64,000 nt of DNA from Thermus filiformis (GCF_000771745.2 NZ_JPSL02000040.1:62001-126000), one strand, 5' to 3'; counted from the first letter of the stretch, positions 1-10,964 are shown. Made by a program: numbers and translations. Notes: generated by a model not told the origin, from the sequence alone.

Positions 1-1
1 C

Positions 2-211
2 CCCGAGCGGAGCGCCGCCCTCTTCGGCCTTAGGGGGTACCGGTACGCCCTTTTGGAGGCGGGCTACGCCGCGGGTCTGGTCCTCGTGGCGGCCACGGGG
101 CTGGGGGTTTCCGCCTACCCCGCCGAGACCTTTTATGATGAGGAGGTGGGACAGATCCTCGGCCTCAAGGAGGGCGAGTATCCCGGATTGGCGATTCTTC
201 TCGGGCGTTGA
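2..211 (+). CDS. Nitroreductase-family protein, C-terminal fragment cut by window edge
   Basis: Only the last 69 codons are present; the start lies upstream of the window. The frame runs open from base 2 to TGA at 209-211 with GC-rich third positions. The end of the protein (an alanine/glycine-rich helix with LVAATGLGV, then FYDEEV, then a closing strand ending LAILLGR) resembles the C-terminus of FMN-dependent nitroreductases, particularly the SagB/ThcOx type. The active-site part is outside the window, so substrate and cofactor residues cannot be checked. The next gene starts 10 nt after the stop, so the two are probably cotranscribed. The family call is an inference from a short tail. Confidence 0.6.
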   Translation, partial: PERSAALFGLRGYRYALLEAGYAAGLVLVAATGLGVSAYPAETFYDEEVGQILGLKEGEYPGLAILLGR

Positions 212-221
212 CAGGGGATTT

Positions 222-881
222 ATGGCGCGAATTTTGTTGGTGGAGGACGATCCTCAGATCGGTCAGCTGGTGCGGGGCTTTCTGGAGCGGGAAGGGCACC
301 AGGTGGTCTGGGCCCGGACGGGCCGGGAGGCCCTGGAAAACGACCCCCCCGACCTGGTGGTCCTGGACCGGGGGCTTCCCGACATGGAGGGCCTCGAGGT
401 CCTGAAGGCCCTGCGGGAGCTTGACCCCCTCCTGCCCGCTTTGGTCCTCACGGGCCGCTCGGACGAGGAAAGCCGGGTGGAGGGCCTCCTCTCGGGCGCG
501 GACGACTACCTGGGCAAGCCCTTCTCCCTGAAGGAGCTTTCCGCCCGCATCCAGGCCCTTCTGCGCCGGGCGGGGAAGGAGGGGGCCCGGCGGTACGGCC
601 CCTTGGAGCTGGACTTCTCCCGGGGGGAGGTCCGGCTCCTCGGCGAGCCCCTGCGCCTTTCCCCCACGGAGCGGGCCCTCCTCTTCACCCTGGCCGCCAC
701 CCCCGGGCGGGTCTACAGCCGCGAGGGGCTCCTCCAGCGGGTCTGGGGGCTGGAGTTTGAGGGGAACGACCGGGTGGTGGACGCCTACGTCCGCCTGCTG
801 CGCAAGAAGCTGGGGGACGACCCCCGAAGCCCCCGGTTCATAGAGACGGTGGTGGGCCTGGGGTACCGCTTCCTGGGCTGA
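222..881 (+). CDS. OmpR/PhoB-family response regulator
   Basis: A 219-residue two-domain response regulator. The receiver domain (about residues 1-115) has the acidic pair E8/D9/D10, phospho-acceptor D49 (VVLDRGLPD), T77 and K99 in GADDYLGKPF. The C-terminal winged helix (about 125-218) ends in the usual FIETVVGLGYRF segment. An in-frame ATG exists at 135, but the extra 29 residues would overlap the nitroreductase gene and are not receiver-like. ATG 222 gives MARILLVEDD, a normal receiver start, and AGGGGAT precedes it. No histidine kinase gene is adjacent, so its partner is unknown. Confidence 0.93.
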   Translation: MARILLVEDDPQIGQLVRGFLEREGHQVVWARTGREALENDPPDLVVLDRGLPDMEGLEVLKALRELDPLLPALVLTGRSDEESRVEGLLSGADDYLGKPFSLKELSARIQALLRRAGKEGARRYGPLELDFSRGEVRLLGEPLRLSPTERALLFTLAATPGRVYSREGLLQRVWGLEFEGNDRVVDAYVRLLRKKLGDDPRSPRFIETVVGLGYRFLG

Positions 882-909
882 GACCGCCCCAGGATGTACG
901 CTTTGGGCT

Positions 910-1290
910 GTGGAGCGGGTCTTCGCCTACGGGACCCTGAAGCGGGGCGGGCGCAACCACGCCCTGGTGGCGGACCGCCTTCTTTACCTCCTTCCCAGGT
1001 ATGTGGAGGGGTTTTGCCTCTACCACCTGCCCGAGGGGGAGGGGCGGCCCTACGCCTACCCCGGGATGGTGCCGGGCGAGGGGCGGGTCTTTGGGGAGGT
1101 CCTCTTTCTTCCCCGGGAGGTCCTTCCCCTTCTGGACGCTCTGGAGGATGAGGGGGAGGAGTACCGGCGGGAGCGGGTCCTGGTCCATACGGAAAGGGGC
1201 CCCCTCGAGGCCTGGGCCTACGTCTACCTGGGGGACGTAGGGCCTGCCCTCCCCCTTCCCGAAGGCGTTTGGCCTATAGTGGGGTCGTGA
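910..1290 (+). CDS. Gamma-glutamylcyclotransferase-like (AIG2/GGCT) protein
   Basis: A 126-residue protein of the gamma-glutamylcyclotransferase fold. It starts with the family signature VFAYGTLKRGGRNH at the N-terminus and carries a central LDALEDEGEEYRRE segment where the catalytic glutamate of GGCT-like enzymes is expected. The family removes gamma-glutamyl groups as 5-oxoproline from small peptides or amines; the substrate here cannot be told. GTG 910 is preceded by TACGCT at 897-902 with 7 nt between, consistent with a leaderless transcript. The stop codon overlaps the GTG of the glycogen synthase gene (GTGA, 1287-1290), suggesting translational coupling. Confidence 0.8.
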   Translation: MERVFAYGTLKRGGRNHALVADRLLYLLPRYVEGFCLYHLPEGEGRPYAYPGMVPGEGRVFGEVLFLPREVLPLLDALEDEGEEYRRERVLVHTERGPLEAWAYVYLGDVGPALPLPEGVWPIVGS

Positions 1291-2587
1291 AGGTGCTCAT
1301 GGTGGCCGCCGAGGCCTTCCCCCTCCTCAAGGTGGGGGGCCTGGCGGACGTGGTGGGGGCTCTGCCCAAGGCCCTCAGGCCCCTGGGGGTGGAGGCCACT
1401 GTCCTCATTCCCTGGGCCTCGGGGATAGAGGCGAGAAGGGTGGGGGAGGTGGCCTTCTCCTTTGCGGGGTACGAGGAGCGGGCCGCCCTAGGGGAGCGGG
1501 TGGAGGGGGGGGTGCGGTTCTGGCTTTTGGGCCTTCCCGACTTTGCCCGGGAGCGGCTTTACGGCTACCCGGACGACGTGCGCCGCTTCGTCCGCTTCGC
1601 CCTGGCCGCCCGGTCCTTGGCCCAGGGGTTTGACCTCCTCCACCTCCACGACTGGCCCGCGGCCCTCCTCGCCCTCTACGGCTTTCCCACCGTCTACACC
1701 ATCCACAACCTGGCCCACCAGGGTCTCTGGGACCCGGGGGAGTTCTTCTACTGGACCGGGCTTCCCTGGAGCCTCTTCCACATGGAGGCCCTGGAGTTCT
1801 ACGGCCGGGTCAACCTGATGAAGGGGGGGATCGTCTTCGCCCAGAGGGTGACCACCGTTTCCCCGGGCTACGCCCAGGAGATCCAGACCCCGGAGTTCGG
1901 CGAGGGGCTGGACGGGGTCCTGAGGCGGCACCGGCACAAGCTCCGGGGCATCCTGAACGGCCTGGACACGGAGTACTGGGACCCGGAAAGCGACCCCTAC
2001 CTCCCCTTCCCCTACCGGGACTGGTCGGGCAAGGCCCGCATGGAGGCCTACCTGGCCGAGGCCCTGGGCCTGAGGCCCCCGGTTTTAGGGGTGGTGGGCC
2101 GCCTGGTCTTTCAGAAGGGGCTGGACCTGGTCCTGGAGGGCCTGCCCCACCTCTTAGCCCTGGGGTACAGCCTGGCCGTCCTGGGAAGCGGGGAGGAGGC
2201 CCTGGAGGAGGGGTTCGCCCGGGCCATGCGGGAGAACCCGGGCCGGGTCCACTTCCAAAGGGGCCACGACGAGGCCCTGGCCCACCGGATCTACGCGGGG
2301 AGCCACGCCTTCTTGATGCCCTCCCGGTTTGAGCCCTGCGGCCTCTCCCAGATGATCGCCATGCGCTACGGCACCCCCCCCGTGGCCCGGGGGGTGGGGG
2401 GGCTGAAGGACACGGTCCGGGACGGGAAGACCGGGGTCCTCTTCCACCTGGCCCACCCCGAGGGGCTCCTTTTTGGGCTTTGCCGCCTCGAGCACCTGGA
2501 CCGGGAGGCCTTGGGCCGGGCCGGGATGGCGGAGGACTTCTCCTGGGAGGGCCCGGCCCGGGCCTATCTGGAGGTGTACCGAGAGGT

Positions 2588-2597
<10 letters not shown>
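1287..2597 (+). CDS. glgA: Glycogen synthase (ADP-glucose type)
   Basis: A 436-residue GT5-family glycosyltransferase that extends alpha-1,4-glucan chains from ADP-glucose in the cytoplasm. The N-terminal domain begins MKVLMVAAEAFPLLKVGGLAD, including the KVGGL nucleotide-sugar loop. The C-terminal Rossmann domain has VVGRLVFQKGLDL and the retaining-glycosyltransferase motif SRFEPCGLSQMIAMRYGT. It is slightly shorter than the roughly 475-residue Escherichia coli enzyme. The GTG start overlaps the preceding stop; TATAGT at 1274-1279 lies 7 nt upstream, so an internal promoter could also make a leaderless message. The TPR gene starts inside the 3' end. Confidence 0.94.
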
Positions 2598-5138
<2,541 letters not shown>

Positions 5139-5189
5139 GCCGCCCATTCTACCCGCCCCCCGCCTCGGGGTCTGTGGGCTGGATGGGCG

Positions 5190-6188
5190 CTACAGGGGCG
5201 CGTACCGCCCCCCGGGCAGGGCCTGGGCCAGTCCCTTCAGCTCCAGCGCGGTGAGGAGGGGGAGGACCTCGGCGGCGGAAAGCCCCGCCCGTAGGGCCAG
5301 CTCCTCGGGCAGAGCCTGGCCGAGGGCGCGGAGGGCCTCGAGGAGGGCCTTTTCCGCCTCGGAGAGGGGAGGGGTCTCTTTTCTTTGGGAGAGGCCCAGG
5401 TAGCCCAGGAGGTCCTCCGGGGAGAGGACCGGGTAGGCCCCGTCCTGGATGAGCCGGTTCGCCCCCCGGGAGTTCTCGTCCGTGGGCCTTCCCGGCACCG
5501 CCAGGACCTCCTTGCCGAGCTCCAGGGCGTGCCGGGCGGTGATGAGGGCCCCGCTCTCCTCCCCCGCCTCCACCACCACCACCGCCCGGGCCAAGGCGGC
5601 GATGAGCCGGTTCCTGCGGGGGAAGAACTCCGCCTTGGGTCCGGTGCCGAAGGGGAACTCGGAGAGGAGATCCATCCGCTGGGCCAGGGCCTGGTGCTCG
5701 GGGGGGTAGACCCGGTCCAGGCCGCTTCCCAAAACCCCTAGGGTGCGGCCGCCGGCCTCCAGGGCCCCCAGGTGGGCCTCCGCGTCAATCCCCCGGGCCA
5801 GGCCGGAGACCACCCACACCCCCGCCTCGGCCAGGGCCCGGGCCAGGCTCCGGGCGAAGGCGCGGGCCCAGGGGGAGGCCCGCCGGGACCCCACCAGGGC
5901 CACCCCTACTTCCGGGAGGTCCCCCTTGAGGTAGACGTGGGTGGGGGGCTGGGGGAGGGCCTTTAGGGCCTCGGGGAAGTCCTCGTCCCATAGGCCCAGG
6001 ATGCGCGCGCCCAGCGCCTCGGCCCGCCTCCGCTCCCGCTCGGCCAGGCCCTCTTCCACCGTCTTTTGCCAGGCGGCCAGGAGGCGGGGCTCCCGCCTTA
6101 AGACCTCCAGGGGGTCTTCCGCCTCGAGGATTTCCCGAAGCCGCTTGGGGCCGATCCCCGGGGTGAGGGCGAGGGAGAGGGGGTCCAC
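5190..6188 (-). CDS. dprA: DNA processing protein DprA
   Basis: A 332-residue protein. DprA binds incoming single-stranded DNA during natural transformation and loads RecA. The N-terminal part has a helix-hairpin-helix-like [14 protein letters not shown]. The Rossmann core (about residues 95-260) contains [52 protein letters not shown] and [16 protein letters not shown], all DprA hallmarks. The last about 60 residues form the small winged-helix domain. GTG 6188 is chosen because longer in-frame starts run into the era promoter. The promoter hexamer is shared with era in a palindrome. Confidence 0.94.
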   Translation of the reverse strand: MDPLSLALTPGIGPKRLREILEAEDPLEVLRREPRLLAAWQKTVEEGLAERERRRAEALGARILGLWDEDFPEALKALPQPPTHVYLKGDLPEVGVALVGSRRASPWARAFARSLARALAEAGVWVVSGLARGIDAEAHLGALEAGGRTLGVLGSGLDRVYPPEHQALAQRMDLLSEFPFGTGPKAEFFPRRNRLIAALARAVVVVEAGEESGALITARHALELGKEVLAVPGRPTDENSRGANRLIQDGAYPVLSPEDLLGYLGLSQRKETPPLSEAEKALLEALRALGQALPEELALRAGLSAAEVLPLLTALELKGLAQALPGGRYAPL

Positions 6189-6212
6189 GGAGTTGGAGTA
6201 TACTGGAAGCTT
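6189..6212. promoter_or_regulatory. Palindromic divergent promoter between dprA and era
   Basis: The 24-nt gap contains the palindrome AGTATACT (6197-6204). It reads TATACT on the + strand (6199-6204) and on the - strand (6202-6197). Each copy is followed by exactly 8 nt and then a GTG start: era at 6213, dprA at 6188. Such spacing predicts leaderless transcripts in both directions from one symmetric -10 element. No clear -35 box was seen on either side. This is inferred from sequence only. Confidence 0.7.
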
Positions 6213-7133
6213 GTGAACGAGTCGCCCGCTGAGGGGAAGACCTATTCCGGCTTCGTGGCCATTGTGGGCAAGCCCAACGTGGGCAAGTCCACCCTGCTCA
6301 ACAACCTCCTGGGGGTCAAGGTGGCCCCCATAAGCCCCCGGCCCCAGACCACCCGCAAGCGCCTCCGGGGCATCCTCACCGAGGGGAACCGGCAGATCGT
6401 CTTCGTGGACACCCCCGGCCTCCACGAGCCCCAGGACGCCCTGGGGGAGTTCATGGACCGGGAGGTCTACGAGGCGCTTTCCGACGTGAACGCGGTGGTC
6501 TGGGTGGTGGACCTCCGCCACCCCCCCACCCCGGAGGACGAGCAGGTGGCCCGGGCCCTGAGGCCCCTGGTGGGAAAGGTGCCCATCCTCCTGGTGGGGA
6601 ACAAGCTGGACGAGGCCAAGTACCCCGAGGAGGCCCTAAAGGCCTACCACGCCCTCCTTCCCGAGGCACAGGCGCGGGCGATCTCCGCCTTGGACCCCAA
6701 GCAGGTGGCGGCGCTTAGGGCGGAGCTTCTGGCCCTCCTCCCCGAGGGGCCCTTCTTCTACCCGGAGGACTTCGCCAAGAGCGACCAGTCTTTTGAGGAG
6801 TGGGCGGCGGAGATCGTCCGAGAAGAGGCGATGAAGCGCCTATGGGAGGAGGTGCCCTACGCCGTCGCCGTCAAGACCGAGGAGGTGGCCGAGCGGGAAA
6901 ACGGCCTCCTTTACGTGAAGGCGGTGATCTACGTGGAGCGCCCCTCCCAAAAGCCCATCCTCATCGGCCAGGGGGGGAGGAAGCTCAAGGAGATCGGCCA
7001 GGCGGCCCGCAAGCAAATGGAGGCCCTTTTGGGCCGCAGGGTGTACCTGGACCTCGAGGTCAAGGTCTACCCCAACTGGCGCAAAGACCCCGAGGCCCTC
7101 AGGGAGCTGGGCTACCGCTCCTCTTTGGAGTGA
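6213..7133 (+). CDS. era: GTPase Era
   Basis: A 306-residue GTPase that binds 16S rRNA and helps 30S ribosome maturation. G1 is GKPNVGKST, followed by the TTRKR switch, G3 DTPGLHEP, G4 NKLD and a G5-like SALD. The C-terminal KH domain has the [17 protein letters not shown] loop and the [12 protein letters not shown] end typical of Era. GTG 6213 sits 8 nt after TATACT, so the mRNA is probably leaderless. A longer N-terminus is not possible because the promoter lies there. A hairpin at 7148-7165 follows the gene. Confidence 0.95.
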   Translation: MNESPAEGKTYSGFVAIVGKPNVGKSTLLNNLLGVKVAPISPRPQTTRKRLRGILTEGNRQIVFVDTPGLHEPQDALGEFMDREVYEALSDVNAVVWVVDLRHPPTPEDEQVARALRPLVGKVPILLVGNKLDEAKYPEEALKAYHALLPEAQARAISALDPKQVAALRAELLALLPEGPFFYPEDFAKSDQSFEEWAAEIVREEAMKRLWEEVPYAVAVKTEEVAERENGLLYVKAVIYVERPSQKPILIGQGGRKLKEIGQAARKQMEALLGRRVYLDLEVKVYPNWRKDPEALRELGYRSSLE

Positions 7134-7147
7134 GGGTGCTCCCTTTT

Positions 7148-7165
7148 CCCCGGGGCCTTTCGGGG
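7148..7165 (+). terminator. Short hairpin after era
   Basis: CCCCG and CGGGG arms of 5 bp enclose an 8-nt loop, 15 nt after the era stop, in the 45-nt gap before the acyltransferase gene. No T-run follows. Termination is possible but weakly supported. Confidence 0.35.
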
Positions 7166-7178
7166 TTAGCATAGCCCT

Positions 7179-8060
7179 ATGCCCTGGCTTCTCCCCCGGG
7201 AAATCGCCCCCCTCCACCAAAAGGCCCTGGACCGCTTCCTGGGAAGCCTGGTGGAAAGGCTTTCCGACCCCCAGGTGGACCGGAGCGCCCTGGTGCGGGA
7301 GGAGCTCGCCCGCCTCCTTTACGGCAGGCCCTACGAGGAGCTTCTGGAGGCGAACCCCCTGGCCGCCCTATCCCTGGACCCGGAGGGGGTCACCTTTGAG
7401 GCGGAGTACTACGCCGCCACCGACTTGGAGAAATTCAGGCGGGTGAAGCCCCTCCTCTGGTTTTGGAAGGTCCTGGACCTCACGCCTTTGGGCCAGTCCG
7501 TCCACTCCGGGGTGGCCATCCGCAGGGCCCTCGCCCCCTTCATCTTCAAGCGGGTGGGGAAAAACCCCAAGTTCTTCCAGAACGTGGAGTTCTCCGTGGG
7601 GTACAACCTCGAGCTGGGCGACGACGTGGTGGTCCACCGCTACGTCCTCCTGGACGACATCGGCGGCATTGTCATCGGCGATGGCTCCAGCCTTTCCGAT
7701 TACGTGAACGTCTACAGCCACACCCACCACGTCCTGGCCTCCCCGGACGTGACCCTAAAGCAGACGATTATCGGGAGCGGGGTGCGGATCACCTACCACG
7801 CCACCGTATTGGCCGGGGTGCGCATCGGGGACGACGCCATGGTGGGCACCGGGGCGGTGGTTACCCGGGACGTCCCGCCCCACGCCATCGCCCTGGGCAT
7901 CCCCGCAAGGCCCGTGCGGTACAAGGTGCGCCCGGACTGCCCCTACTGCCGCCGCCAGGAGCCCCACCCCTCGGACCTGATCCCGCGGCTTCCCGACCGC
8001 AAGGGCAACCCCGACTACCCCGACTTCCTCCCCCCCGGCTTCGGCACCCGGGAGGCCTAG
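7179..8060 (+). CDS. Left-handed beta-helix (hexapeptide) acyltransferase
   Basis: A 293-residue protein. The C-terminal half carries hexapeptide-repeat motifs of the left-handed beta-helix acyltransferases (LELGDDVVVHRYVLLDDIGG, VIGDGSSLSDYVNV, TIIGSGVRITYHATV, VRIGDDAMVGTGAVVTRD) and ends IALGIPARPVRYKV, as in maltose/galactoside O-acetyltransferase relatives. The N-terminal about 120 residues are helical and not recognised. A PDCPYCRR cysteine pair follows the helix. Acyl donor and acceptor are not deducible. TAGCAT at 7167-7172 lies 6 nt before ATG 7179. A perfect hairpin separates it from convergent murE. Confidence 0.82.
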   Translation: MPWLLPREIAPLHQKALDRFLGSLVERLSDPQVDRSALVREELARLLYGRPYEELLEANPLAALSLDPEGVTFEAEYYAATDLEKFRRVKPLLWFWKVLDLTPLGQSVHSGVAIRRALAPFIFKRVGKNPKFFQNVEFSVGYNLELGDDVVVHRYVLLDDIGGIVIGDGSSLSDYVNVYSHTHHVLASPDVTLKQTIIGSGVRITYHATVLAGVRIGDDAMVGTGAVVTRDVPPHAIALGIPARPVRYKVRPDCPYCRRQEPHPSDLIPRLPDRKGNPDYPDFLPPGFGTREA

Positions 8061-8063
8061 GCG

Positions 8064-8101
8064 TACCACCCCAGCTTGGCGCAAGCCAAGCTGGGGTGGT
8101 A
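8064..8101. terminator. 3'-end hairpin repeat, perfect copy between convergent genes
   Basis: Seventeen-base arms, TACCACCCCAGCTTGGC and its complement, enclose GCAA (8081-8084). The right edge abuts the TAA stop of murE (8104-8102, - strand) and the left edge lies 3 nt after the acyltransferase stop. The position between two convergent genes fits a bidirectional terminator or 3'-end protecting hairpin. GCAA is a GNRA tetraloop on the + strand RNA. There is no T-run. It belongs to a family repeated throughout the window. Confidence 0.85.
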
Positions 8102-9535
8102 TTAAAGCCCGAGCTCGGCCAGGGCCCTAAGGGCCTCCTCCTTCTCGTTCCAGGGCAGGGCCAGGCTGCCCCGCTCCAGGGTGCGCTCGTGCCCCTTGCC
8201 CGCCAAAAGGACGGTGTCGCCGGGCCGGGCCGCCTCGAGGGCCTTTCGGATGGCCTCCCGCCGGTCGGGCACCAGGACGAACCGCCCCCCCTCCTTCCGG
8301 GCCGCCTCGGCCATGGCCTCCAGGATGGCCTCCAGGGGCTCGGTCCGGTGGTCCTCCTCGGTGAAGAAGCTCAGGTCGGCCAGGCGGGCCGCCACCTTTG
8401 CGATCTCCGTCCGCCGGTTCACATCCCGCTCCCCCGCCGCCCCCACCACCAGGAGGAGGCGGCCTTCCGCCGTCTTCCTGAGGGTCAGGAGGGCGGCCTC
8501 GAGGCTTTTGCCGGTGTGGGCGAAGTCAATCACCACCCGGAAGGGCTCCTCCCGCACCACCTCCATCCGCCCCGGCAGGCCGGGGAAGGTGGCGAGCCCC
8601 TCCAGAAGCCCCTCCAGGGGGAGGCCCAGAAGGAGCCCCGCCCCCACCGCCGCCAGGGCGTTTTCCAGGTTGTAGGCCCCTAGGAGGGGGAGGCGGGCCC
8701 TCCCCTCGCCCCAGGGGGTGTGCAGGGTGAAGGCCAGGCCCCGGGGGGTCTCCTCCAGCCGGGTGGCGAAGACCTCCCCCCCCTCCCCGAAGGTCAGGTA
8801 GGGCCCCGGGGGGAGGGCCTTCAGGAGGGCCCGGTTCACCACCCTCTTTTCCGAGCGCTCCAAGAGGAGGGCCTTGGCCCGGAAGTAGGCCTCCGCCGTG
8901 CCGTGGAAGTCCAGGTGGTCGTCGGGGTAGAAGTTCACGAAGACCCCCACCCGGTAGCCCAGCCCCTCCACCCGCTTGAGGGCCAGGGCGTGGCTGGAGA
9001 CCTCCAAGACTGCGTGGGTGAGGCCCAGATCCCGGGCCCGGGCCAGGAAGCCGTAGACCTCGGGGGCCTCCGGGGTGGTGAAGTGGCCCACCCCGGGCGC
9101 CTCCTCCTCTCCGAAGCGCCAGCCCACGGTGGAGAGGAGGGCCGCCCTCAGGCCCGAGCCCTGGAGGAGGTGGTGGAGGAGGGCCGCCGTGGTGCTTTTG
9201 CCCTTGGAGCCGGTCACCCCCAGGAGGACCAGGGCCCTTTCCGGGTGGCCGTGGAACCGGGCCGCCACCTCGGCCAGGACCTGGCGGCCGTCTTCCACCT
9301 GCAGGTAGGGGACGGGGAGGGCCAGGGGCCGTTCTCCCACCACCGCCACCGCCCCCCTTTGCACCGCCTCCAGGGCGAAGTCGTGCCCGTCCAGGGGCTT
9401 CCGGTGGGGGAGGGGGACGCCGGGCAGGGCGAAGAAGAGGAAGCCGGGCTCCACCCGCCTCGAGTCCAGGGCCAGGCCCCGCACGGGCAGGGCCGGGAAG
9501 GAGCCGTAGGGGGCGAGGAGGTCCTTTAGGGTCAT
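8102..9535 (-). CDS. murE: UDP-N-acetylmuramyl-tripeptide synthetase (amino-acid ligase MurE)
   Basis: A 477-residue Mur ligase that adds the third amino acid to UDP-MurNAc-L-Ala-D-Glu in the cytoplasm. ATP site GVTGSKGKSTTAALLHH (about residue 112 on), TTPEAPEVY, NFYPDDHLDFHG, VIDFAHTGKSLEAAL and AGKGHE are MurE motifs. The mDAP-specific DNPR motif of the E. coli enzyme is replaced by DHRT (FTEEDHRTEP). Thermus peptidoglycan is known to contain L-ornithine, so ornithine is the likely substrate (inference). ATG 9535 is preferred to GTG 9544 because a repeat-like sequence begins there. Confidence 0.93.
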   Translation of the reverse strand: MTLKDLLAPYGSFPALPVRGLALDSRRVEPGFLFFALPGVPLPHRKPLDGHDFALEAVQRGAVAVVGERPLALPVPYLQVEDGRQVLAEVAARFHGHPERALVLLGVTGSKGKSTTAALLHHLLQGSGLRAALLSTVGWRFGEEEAPGVGHFTTPEAPEVYGFLARARDLGLTHAVLEVSSHALALKRVEGLGYRVGVFVNFYPDDHLDFHGTAEAYFRAKALLLERSEKRVVNRALLKALPPGPYLTFGEGGEVFATRLEETPRGLAFTLHTPWGEGRARLPLLGAYNLENALAAVGAGLLLGLPLEGLLEGLATFPGLPGRMEVVREEPFRVVIDFAHTGKSLEAALLTLRKTAEGRLLLVVGAAGERDVNRRTEIAKVAARLADLSFFTEEDHRTEPLEAILEAMAEAARKEGGRFVLVPDRREAIRKALEAARPGDTVLLAGKGHERTLERGSLALPWNEKEEALRALAELGL

Positions 9536-9539
9536 ACGC

Positions 9540-9554
9540 ACCACCCCAGCTGGG
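9540..9554. repeat. Truncated 3'-end hairpin repeat overlapping the murE leader
   Basis: ACCACCCCAGCTGGG looks like the outer arm of the hairpin family joined directly to the inner complement, without the GCAA loop. It sits 5 nt upstream of the murE ATG rather than at a 3' end. Possibly a deletion remnant; the similarity is short. Confidence 0.4.
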
Positions 9555-9641
9555 CTTTCCTAGGTGGCTTCATATCCGTTTCTCCCGTTTCCTTAGCATA
9601 GGTGGTCCCGTCAGAAGGCCTGGGAAAGGCTTTACCGGGGC

Positions 9642-9711
9642 CCCCGTCCCAGCGCAAGCTGGGACGGGGTGGTTTACCGGGGCCCCCATCCTGGCGCAAG
9701 CCAGGATGGGG
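9642..9711. repeat. Double 3'-end hairpin repeat after the first kinase gene
   Basis: There are two hairpins. 9642-9669 has arms CCCCGTCCCAGC and its complement around GCAA; 9684-9711 has arms CCCCATCCTGGC and its complement around GCAA. They are joined by TGGTTTACCGGGGC. Reading the - strand, the TGA stop of the kinase gene (9719-9717) runs straight into TACCACCCC. The same two-hairpin unit in the same order relative to its gene recurs at 32839-32913. The rest of the 181-nt gap before murE shows no gene. Confidence 0.85.
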
Positions 9712-9716
9712 TGGTA

Positions 9717-10319
9717 TCAAAGGTACCTCCCGAGGGCCTCCAGGGCCTCCTCCCGGTCCTCCTTCCGCTCCACGAAGTCCAGCCGGTCGGCGTCCAGGAC
9801 CAGGACGGGGGAGAGGCTCCAGGAGGCGATCAGCTCCTCGTAAAGCGCGTTCAGGGCCAGAAGGTAGGCCTCGGGGAGGGCTTTCTCAAAAGGGCGGCCC
9901 CGCTTGGCGATGCGGGATTTCAAGGTGGAAAGGCCCGCCCGCAGATAGACCAAAAGGTCGGGCGGCCGGAGGGCGGGGGCAATACTCTGGAATAGATCCA
10001 GATAAGTCCGGTAGTCCCGCTCGCTCAGGTGCCCCTGGCGGTGGAGGTTCTTGGCGAAGACCAGGGCGTCCTCGTACACGGTCCGGTCCTGGACCACCCG
10101 GGCCTGGCCGTTGACCTCCAAGAGGTGCTGCCTGAGCCTGCGGGAGAGGAAGAAGACCTGGGAGTGGAAGGCGTAGGCCCCCATGTCCCGGTAGAAGTCC
10201 TCCAGGTAGGGGTTCTCGCTCACCGCCTCGTACACGGGGCGGAAGCCGAAGGCCTCCGCCACCAAGGCGGTGAGGCTGGACTTGCCCGCGCCGATGTTCC
10301 CCGCGATGGCGATGTACAC
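9717..10319 (-). CDS. Deoxynucleoside kinase (paralogue 1 of 2)
   Basis: A 200-residue P-loop kinase of the dCK/dGK family, which phosphorylates deoxynucleosides for salvage. The N-terminal P-loop AGNIGAGKSSL, the substrate-site SENPYLEDFY, the DRTVYEDALVFA segment (the family DRS/DRT-E motif) and the lid RIAKRGRPFE are visible. GTG 10319 is chosen because AGGAGG lies 7 nt upstream; a TTG at 10343 would put that SD inside the gene. It lies 45 nt after its paralogue and ends the uvrC-argS-protease operon. Base specificity is not deducible. Confidence 0.9.
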   Translation of the reverse strand: MYIAIAGNIGAGKSSLTALVAEAFGFRPVYEAVSENPYLEDFYRDMGAYAFHSQVFFLSRRLRQHLLEVNGQARVVQDRTVYEDALVFAKNLHRQGHLSERDYRTYLDLFQSIAPALRPPDLLVYLRAGLSTLKSRIAKRGRPFEKALPEAYLLALNALYEELIASWSLSPVLVLDADRLDFVERKEDREEALEALGRYL

Positions 10320-10364
10320 TGGCCGTCCTCCTAAACCTCCCAAACCTTTCTCCCGCGCGCCGCC

Positions 10365-10955
10365 CTACCCGGATAGACGGCGGCGTACCTCGGCCACCAC
10401 CCAGTCCAGGTCCTTCCCCCCTTCCCGGTAGTCCAGCCGGTCGGCCTCCAGGACCAAGAGAGGGTGGGGGTAGCGGGCGAAGTGGCGGTCGTAGGCCTCG
10501 AGGAGGGCCTCCAGGTAGGCGGGGTCCATCCCCTCCTCAAAGGGCCGGCCCCGGGCGCGGATCCGCTCCAGGAGGACGGGGACCGGGGCCCGCAGGTACA
10601 CGGTCAGGTCGGGGTCCGCCAGGCGGGGGCGGAGCTCCCGGTAGAGCTCCTGGTACAGGTCCCACTCCGCCCCCTCCAGGTTCAGGCTGGCGAAGATGGC
10701 GTCCTTCTCAAAGAAGTAGTCCGAGACCACCCCGAAAAGCCGGCGCTGGCCCAAAGGGCTCAGCTGCTTGTAGCGGGAGAGGAGGAAGAAGACCTGCGTC
10801 TTGAAGGCGTACCGGGCCCGGTCCTGGTAGAAGAGGGGCAGGAAGGGGTTCTCCTCCACCACCTCGAGGACCAGATCCGCCCCCAGGGCCGAGGCCAGGC
10901 TCCGGGCCAGGGTGGTCTTGCCCACCCCGATGGGACCCTCCACGACCACGTACAC
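10365..10955 (-). CDS. Deoxynucleoside kinase (paralogue 2 of 2)
   Basis: A 196-residue paralogue of the next gene downstream. P-loop EGPIGVGKTTLA, substrate-site VEENPFLPLFYQD, and lid RIRARGRPFEEGMD are conserved. The motif equivalent to DRT-E is changed: the region reads SDYFFEKDAIFA, so the two paralogues probably differ in substrate. Neighbouring pairs of such kinases are known elsewhere, for example the deoxyadenosine and deoxyguanosine kinases of lactobacilli. GTG 10955 follows AAGGAGG by 5 nt. The gene starts 9 nt after the protease stop. Confidence 0.9.
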   Translation of the reverse strand: MYVVVEGPIGVGKTTLARSLASALGADLVLEVVEENPFLPLFYQDRARYAFKTQVFFLLSRYKQLSPLGQRRLFGVVSDYFFEKDAIFASLNLEGAEWDLYQELYRELRPRLADPDLTVYLRAPVPVLLERIRARGRPFEEGMDPAYLEALLEAYDRHFARYPHPLLVLEADRLDYREGGKDLDWVVAEVRRRLSG

Positions 10956-10964
10956 GCCGCCTCC

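Noticed and set aside
9602-10114. 170-codon + strand ORF through the double hairpin
   Set aside because: It reads through the inverted repeats and antisense of a kinase gene; the composition is Gly/Pro/Arg only.
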